DNA of 64,000 bases, taken from the NCBI GenBank assembly GCA_905250075.1, contig CAJNOP010000013.1, positions 2,791,871-2,855,870 of the forward strand, read 5' to 3'. Below, piece by piece: positions 56,416-64,000 of the stretch (positions within the stretch are counted from its first letter, which is position 1; every line of letters begins with the position of its first letter). The DNA comes from Rotaria sp. Silwood1 (lineage: Eukaryota; Rotifera; Eurotatoria; Philodinida; Philodinidae). Made by a program: the position numbers and the translations under genes. The notes beneath the pieces were generated by a model, which was given only the letters and a program-made list of their open reading frames with translations, was not told the DNA's origin and searched no databases.

Positions 56416-59400
56416 CTAAACAACTACTTCATAAAAAAGTTTTTTTATACGATTTGGTGTAGAATTTTCACTTGAAGATGAACTTTGAATGATTGAGGAA
56501 CGTTGTTTTAAAGGTGACAGAATCGATGGAAAACCATATTGAGGTATTAATATTGAATTAGGATTTTTATGTATTTCATTATTACCAAAAAGAATATTTG
56601 TATGTTGAGTTATACAACTTGATTCTGATGATGGATTTGAACCAGATCGCGAATTACTACGACTCCAATGAGGTGATGTATGAATTGTTGCTGTACGTAT
56701 TGCTGTTCCATCTAAAATCATACAAAAATTTCAGTTCAATGTCAATTTAAAGTATGAAGATTTAAATCAAAGCAAATAGAATCAATTATTTTCCTTTTGA
56801 TTTACATAAAAAGCAAAAAGATATTTACATTGAATTTCATCTTTTGATTGCTCTTCATCGATGATGTCACCTAATTAATTCCAAAAAAATAATTATCAAA
56901 TTAAAACAAAAGTGATTGCAAACTTACATGAATGAGAACATGAAGTTGCGATATTTTTTTCTTGATAATCATAATTGTATGATGATGAATGAGTGTTTGA
57001 ATTACTGTACAATAGATATGGATTTTGAAGACGTGGTTCAGAAATAATTCTAATCAAATAAAATTAGAATATTTTCTTACAATTAAATTATACTTACGGT
57101 TTAACACCTTTCTCAAAAGCATTCACACCAACTAAAAATAAAAATAAAATTATTTCTCTGAATAAAATTTCAAAGAATACATAAAAAGAATTTATTTTAT
57201 AATTTAATCTTATTTTCTAGTTCGATGTTTGTTGATCATTTTTTGAAAAGATATTGAAATAAAAATAGTAAATGAACTGCACTTAGTCATCGAAAAAGAA
57301 TTCTTTGCCACACTTCTCTTTCATAAGTGATGATCGTTAGCGCGAAGTTTAATGCTGTTTCTTTATTTTGATCTTAGTAAATAGAAATTTACGCTGGCGC
57401 ATTAGTCAGCGATGACAACGAAGGCTTCAGAATTTTATGGTGACAGCTGAAGTATTTAGCAACTGTTTACGTGAATGGTCTCGGCGCGATGGAACCGATA
57501 GAGCATAGGCAGTTTCGGCTGACATATCTTATAATTTTTGTCGGCAACGGTGACGATGCAGCCGATCAGCTTATACCTCTGTGTGTGAACATCCTTTAAT
57601 ATGGATTATTTACCTGTCTAACGAAGAAACTGTTGAAAGTGTTCATCACTGTCGAGCGCATATTTTAGACATATATTAAAAGAATCTCGAGATTAGAATA
57701 ATCTCAAAACGATTTAAGCTTACAGTCCTTTTCTATAGAATTACAACAAAATTACAGAAAGCCAAAACAAGAAATTTGTGACTTGAAATTTATTCTATAC
57801 GTAGGTCTGATGATCCTAGAAGTATTTTAAAACTTACAGTGACATTAACGACTTCTTTTTCCAAATACTCAATGTGTTCAAAAACCGAATAAATTTTAGA
57901 AAAATCAGAAAGATTTTGAACGTCGAATATTTCAGAAAAGAAAGCAAACCTCTTCTGAGAAGGCTAATCTGTTCTAGATGCTCTCTACATGCTCAAAATA
58001 TAATCACAACAATGATAAATCACTTCGCAAGCGTTCGCTCGTAAATATGCAATTTCTTTTGTATACAACATCTTATTAAATGAATAATATATATCTGTGA
58101 TTAATCATTTTCAAATCTTCATTCATTCATACTTACATTTATTTACATTAGATTTTAATCGATGTTTCCTTGCTCGAGAACATATAATTGCAATAATAAT
58201 TATAATAATAAGAATAAGAAAACTTGTCATAACAAAAATACCAATAATCATTGCAGTTGAATTTCCATTTCTTATTTCTAATAAAAGAAAATTCAATTTT
58301 ATGAAAACAAAAAAAAGTAAATAAATAATCTTACCTCCATTCATTTCAGTTTCTTTTCCACATATATGTTTAAATTTTTTCGAACAAATTGATAATTTTA
58401 AATAAGAAAATTCTTTTTCTATTCTCCACTGTACACGATGATTTAATATTGGTAAACATTGCTGAATTGATTGATAAATTTTTCCATCTGATGATTTACG
58501 AATATTTAAACATAAGTGTTCTTCATTTAATTTTAATAACCGAGAACTATCAGGTAAATAATTAAATTGAAGTACATTCTGTTTTGAATTATATGATATA
58601 ACATGTAACTGCGGTAAATCTAATAGATAGCAAACATAAAATCAAACGAAATAAATTCAAGGAGAAAAAACAAAAATACCATCTGATGTCATAATGAATT
58701 CATTTGTTTGTATAGGTATTTCATGACTCCAAGGACTTTCACCATAAACATTCGTTGATTTAATACGAAATTTATATAATGTTGATTCATTTAAACCTTT
58801 TTCAAAACAAGAAAAAAGACACTATTTAAAAGTTTTCTTTTTGTTTTTATAGTTTGATCAAAGATCGAATCGACACTTTTTTGTTCATATATATTCACCA
58901 ACGATACAAAATATCATTTTTAAACATGATTAAGAGTAGACAGACTACTGTATATTCAAAAAGAACATTTAAGACTCTTTGCTCTATCAAATATTGATTT
59001 TGGAATAGGTACAATCAAATCTTATGAAATCTTTGGCTCTACACGGTGATGCTACACGGAAATGCTCACTAAGCGCAGCCTAAAGGTAGTCTAATTGATG
59101 AACCCTAAATTTTCTGTGCATCCTCATTCTAAATATTCAAGTTGTTTTTCACAATACAAAGCCTGACAGACAAGGCGAATATGCCTAGTGTTTGTGAAAG
59201 GTTCAATTTCAAGTTATTCTTCCGTGTACTTATCTTTATTTCGATTAATCTGATGGTAATAAACTTTTCTTGACAGTGGGAACATAACAGATTGAATAAA
59301 TTACATTAAAGTAACAAAGTTTTTTAATCTCTTCGCTAACGGAACTGTTTTTGTTTTTGTTGGAGACTAAGACCAAAAAGCTATCTTATCTCATTTAAGT

Positions 59401-62400
59401 CTAGTATTAAATTAAAGACCGTTGTTCGATAATTGCACTAACTGGCAAACGTTTCTAAGTATCAAATCACTGTTGATTCAGAACTATAGGAATCATGTAG
59501 GCTCTAATCAGGTATGAATATCTTCAAAAGAGTTTGGACTAATAGCTTGTTATTGTCGAGATACTATATATTTTTAGAAAATGCTATGATCCCCTTCAGA
59601 TCACCAGGAAAGTTGAGTTCTCAATTTCAAGTTGAAACTTGGCATAGCTACAGGTCTTGAAGAGCATCGTTTATTGTGATAGTTTAGGATTTTTTTGGTT
59701 GCAACTATTCTGAAATAAGAACATTGGAATTTACCGTTGTGAATAAACGATGTGAAAAACCATGTTTTTAACATAGGCGTATCTTAGGATTGAAATGATG
59801 AAAAAATTTGAAACTTAGTTTGCCTAATGTTTCTAAGGAGAACCAAAAGAATTGTTCTAAAAAGTAAAGAATCTTGGCAATCATAAGCTATTATCCTGAA
59901 CTCTTCTTTTTAGAATATTTATAACTCATCAGAACCTACATGACACACATAGTCATGATTCAAAAGTGATTTGACACTGAAAAACATCCACTCGTAAAAA
60001 AAACGCATATTAGTCAAGTCAATTTAACATTTAGTTACTACCAATGAGAGTGAAAATAGGCGGAAAAACCGCCGGTAATGAGAATAAATATGAAGTATAA
60101 GTATGATATGTAATTTAACATTTTATAATAAAATCTAATCGTTCTACCTTTGATAGAATATTCATAAGTATTGAAAGGTAATTGTTGAGTAATAACTGAA
60201 GAATTCCATGAATCAGTAACTTGAATTATAAATTGTTGAGATCCACTACCACCATCGAATGATGGAGAAAATTCAACTTTAAACGAAGATGATGTTACTT
60301 CGGATATAATTATATTTTTTGGTGTTTCGGGTTTACCTTTAGAAAGAAAATTTTTTCTTTTAAACTACAAAAAAAATAGATTCTTACCACGAACTACGAT
60401 TGTATAAGTCCATTCTTCTTTTCCTAATAAATTTTCAGCTATACATTGATATGTTCCAAAATCTTGCATTGTTATTTTTGGAAAATATAAATAACATATA
60501 TCATTTATTATTTCATCACATGATATTATTTGTTGATTATGTTTCCAAATAATACTTGGTTTTGGTTGTCCAATAACTCGACATGTTAATGTTACTGATT
60601 GACCAATTTCGGCTGCTATTTTCGAATATGTTGTTTCAATAATTGGTCGACTTTGTACAATAAGTTCTATTGTATTTGAACTATTTCTTGTTTGATTATT
60701 ATAAAAACGATTATATACTACACATGTATATAAACCTGAATTATTACGTTCAACATGATTTATATGTAAATCAGCTAATTGATTATCACGAAAAATTTCT
60801 GAATTGTTTTTCAACCATATTATTTTATATGGTAATGGTTTTGAATCAACAAGACAACGAAGTATAACTGAATCAGAATGATTGACTAGAATATGAGATT
60901 CAATTGATCGAATACGAGGTGAATCTATATCAAAAGAATTATTAATTTGAATAAATTCTTTTCAAATATAAACTTACATTCAACATCGAGATAAATCGAT
61001 TTATTAACTTTACCAATAGAATTTTCTACTATACATGTATAAGTACCACTTTGTTCAGATTTTAAGCGTGGAATATAAAGTATTTTTTCACCTATAGAAT
61101 AATTAAATATATACTTGTTAATTAAAACAAGAGAGTAACTATCGATTCTTTAATTTTCAAACAGCTGCAGAGAATTAAAACTTAAATAATCACTAATTTT
61201 TGAATAAGTCAATGAGACTTACGAGGGTACCATCAGAACTCATTTTCTCGCTGTTGGAGACGTATAGGGATGCTTTGGTGAGACTAACAAAAGTATAAAA
61301 CATCTCGACCTAAAGTTTGGTACATACACAAGTTAAATGATCTTTAGAATATATTTTTGTTCAGATATCAAATTTCCAAAATATAATCGCTTGCCACAGG
61401 CATGATACATATATCGAGTGTACTTGAAAATTCAATATATCAATAAAACACCATTCTTTTTGACTGAAAGTTTTAGAATATTCTACGAGTCATTCAACCT
61501 ATCTATGGACGAAATTTCAAGTTGAAATTCCATTGTTTTATTTTCCGGTAAATATCTAGAAATGTGGCAAATATTCAGGTATAGAACAGTTACTTGTCGG
61601 ACACCTACTCGCTTGGATTATTGCTCAAATGCGTATGTTTTGCCAGCAACTGTTCAAATATCCAAAAGTTCATAGAAGGATACCTATCTCTTTAAAATTT
61701 TTGTGTTTATCATTTGTGTTTTTTTTATGATCATAGTACTTTTAAAGATTCGAAAAAGAATCAAATCCTCTGGTCTAAAGAGTTTTTTCACATATTTTAT
61801 ACAATGTTTACGATTGGGGCATTGTTTTCTGTTTCGATAAAACATTGTTCTGTTAAAGAAAAAAAGATACCTACATCAAACAGTGTCTAATGTTTGTAAA
61901 AAAAAGAAAAAACTTTCAGCTCTATCAAATATAGCATCTCAGAGAAACACGAGAAGGGATATTTTTCACCATTATGACAGCATCTGTATTGGTAATTTAA
62001 GCTCTACACATTAAGATCTACCTCTCCTGCAAATTAAATATATTTTTGATGAACCGTTCTCCAGAAACCTTGGAAAGGGAAGTACCTTTAAACAATCAGA
62101 ACTTGACTCCAAATATTCATGAGTACGAATCCTTTTAGAATTTTACTAATCTCACTAACATCATCAGTATGCATTCAAATGATGGATATCATCAGGTTGT
62201 TCTCTTATTAGAATTCTATCTATGAGAAAGAACAAGTCCTAAACAGAAGAATTCAATTTTGTAATTTAATTTCATTGATGAAAATCATGTTCCGATATGA
62301 AAAATTCATAAAACTTTCATTTATCTATTAAGAAAAATTGAATTTAAAAACAAAGTATTTATTCTCATTGAAAATATTTTTTTGATTTTCTAAAATAAAT

Positions 62401-63515
62401 ATATTTTTTTTCTCCTTACGGCTAACAATTGTTGTTCCATTAGTTAGCCAATAAATCGATGTCGGTGATGGATTTGCATCATAATGACATGTTAAATTTT
62501 GTTGTTCGTATTCAATACCGATTATTTTTCTTATATGATTTTGTTCACTTGAGAACATGGGTGTTTCTTCAAGTATGTTCACATATGGTCGATCTATTTA
62601 CATATGCATAAATAAAAAGAAAAGATGAGCATATGGTAATTGTCGCTTTTTACGTCTGTGCTTACATTTAACGTGTAAATATTGTTCAATACGAAGTGGT
62701 ATTGTAAGTGCTTGATTCCAGATTTGACATTCATATTTTATATTATTGTCAAAACGAGTTACATTCAATGTATATATTGAACAATTCTCTGTCGTGATCA
62801 CTTGTTCATTCAATGAACTGGAATTAAAAGAAGAATTAAATCGAAAAAAAAAAAAAAGAAATACAATTGAATATAATCATACGTGAGAAGTACACTATCG
62901 CGATACCATATGTATTGAGGCGGAGGATTTCCCTTCAATGATGAACATGTCAATGTGACAGCTTGATATTCTTCAATATTCTCTTTATTGATTGTTAATA
63001 AGGGTGCCTCAGGCTTAACTTAATATAGAAAAAAAGAAAAAAAAAAACCGATGAACAGATTGTTATTATTTTTATTTTTATTTTCTACTACTTACTAAGT
63101 ACAACAAGATTATACTGACAAAGTATTGTTTGTGTTTCAAATGTTTGACAAATATATGTCGTAGAATCTTCTTTATCAACATGAAATATTTCTAATGAAC
63201 TAGATTGATTTATTAAAAATGTTTGATAAAACTTTTCGAATATTTTTGGAATTTTTCCATTTATTGATATAATAAGATTGTCATCATTGAAACGAACTTT
63301 TTTCCATTGAATTATATTTTCTTTTAAAGAAATATTTTCTGGTAAATGACAATGAAATTTTATATTTTCACCACGTGTTACTGTTATGTTTTCCAAATGA
63401 ATTGATGCTAAAGCTATAAAAAAAGAACACAATATTTTCAAGGTCAGAGTATATAAATAAACTTACATTGATGTATGAGAACAAAAAGAAAGATGATCAA
63501 TTGAATGTTATGCAT
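56416..63515 (-). CDS. Ig/FnIII single-pass adhesion receptor (nephrin/echinoid-like architecture)
   Basis: Start ATG 63515, exon 63515-63467 (signal peptide HNIQLIIFLFVLIHQSLA). Further exons, approximate unless tied to motifs: 63413-63096 (Ig1, IKFHCHLPENISL to TTYICQTF), 63020-62885 and 62820-62668 (Ig2, YECQIWN), 62595-62416 with 61093-60976 (Ig3, LTCHYDANPSPTSIYWL and SGTYTCIVENSIGK), 60926-60389 (Ig4-5, NNSGLYTCVVYN; VTLTCRVIGQPKPSIIWKH; FGTYQCIAENLLG), 60345-60149 with 58800-58682 (FnIII, YKFRIKSTNVYGESPWS), 58620-58336 (unassigned), 58279-58137 (transmembrane segment AMIIGIFVMTSFLILIIIII, stop-transfer CSRARKHRLK), and four cytoplasmic exons ending at TAG 56416. Multiple Ig domains, one FnIII and a TM match nephrin, echinoid and related cell-cell recognition proteins. 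Orthology was not tested. It converges on the RBR gene with 118 bp between stops. Confidence 0.8.
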
Positions 63516-64000
63516 TTATCAAAGTCTAAAATATCAATGTGTATACAGTTCTTTCATAGCAAGAAAAAAAAGAAGAAAGTGATGATGAACGACAATTTGT
63601 ACATCTCTCTCTCTCTCTTCCCTCTTCTATAGAAAAGAAGAAAATAGTGTCGATCATGTTCAATCTGTCCAATAGCTAGCGGGTTTATTTTGAAATATGG
63701 ACATAAATATACAAGGCGCGACGACGACTATCTCAATAAGAGATCGAATCAATACTCTTATTCAATTACCTGTTGTTGTCAAATGAACTGTATAATGAAT
63801 ATTCTATCATGGATAATATTGCTCCAAGTATTATAAACAGATGTGATCAAGCAAAGAATCCAGCTACGTAATCACTGTTATGCATATATATATTAGAAAA
63901 CACACGTTCTCAATAAACGACAGAAGAACAATAACTATGTTGTCAAATTAGTTAGGATATATCCTGTCAATTATCGTTTAGACACTTGTTATTGACATAT
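63516..64000. other. Upstream region of the Ig/FnIII receptor gene
   Basis: Contains a CTCTCTCTCTCT microsatellite (about 63606-63620). No second gene start was recognised before the window ends. It presumably includes the receptor promoter. Confidence 0.35.

Noticed and set aside
58097..58344. Plus-strand Ile-rich frame at 58.1-58.3 kb
   Set aside because: Antisense of the transmembrane exon of the Ig/FnIII receptor.

Overview
The window looks like nuclear DNA of an animal, most probably a bdelloid rotifer. It is AT-rich, its genes match metazoan families (DCAF11, COMMD4, TXNDC11, CPTP, TRAPPC5), many introns are only about 45-80 bp, and several genes have a splice-acceptor-like site just before their ATG, as expected of spliced-leader trans-splicing. 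It also carries fungal- and plant-type genes and scattered GGGTGT-type tracts resembling the G-rich bdelloid telomere repeat. The assignment is inferred from content; no marker gene was compared.

Layout. 1-500: a telomere-like hairpin and a GTTACGAYAGCCCTG minisatellite. 1.5-3.5 kb (-): DCAF11-like WD40 protein. 3.75-18.0 kb (+): RPS6, COMMD4 and TXNDC11 in tandem; COMMD4 (200 codons) and TXNDC11 (723 codons) were rebuilt exon by exon and keep phase throughout. 19.0-21.5 kb (+): acetyl-CoA synthetase. 21.5-28.1 kb: accessory tract with a duplicated RING fragment, a 1.27-kb terminal-inverted-repeat element, an intronless secreted protein with two fungal-type cellulose-binding modules, and two unrecognised GC-richer genes, with telomere-like tracts between them. 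28.1-39.0 kb: one unrecognised multi-exon gene and a run of broken genes (FAAH-type amidase, UPF0047/YjbQ, UPRT, TRAPPC5), with more hairpins at or near their ends. 39.0-43.3 kb: gene-poor DNA with a LINE fragment, an inverted-repeat element and a 100-N gap. 43.4-51.9 kb (-): GRF/RING protein, a decayed BAHD acyltransferase, the ceramide-1-phosphate transfer protein CPTP, and two small acidic proteins. 52.5-56.3 kb (+): a 946-aa Ariadne-type RBR ubiquitin ligase. 56.4-63.5 kb (-): an Ig/FnIII single-pass receptor.

The most unusual signal is a family of 70-190 bp foldback elements. Each reads G-rich (GGGTGTGGG) on the left and C-rich (CCCACACCC) on the right, around a short one-sided pyrimidine/purine spacer. 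Six are fairly complete and one is a half copy. Three lie at or next to broken genes and others punctuate the foreign-gene tract. The orientation is that of head-to-head telomere fusions, but the shared spacer suggests a mobile or copied element. These are two testable readings.
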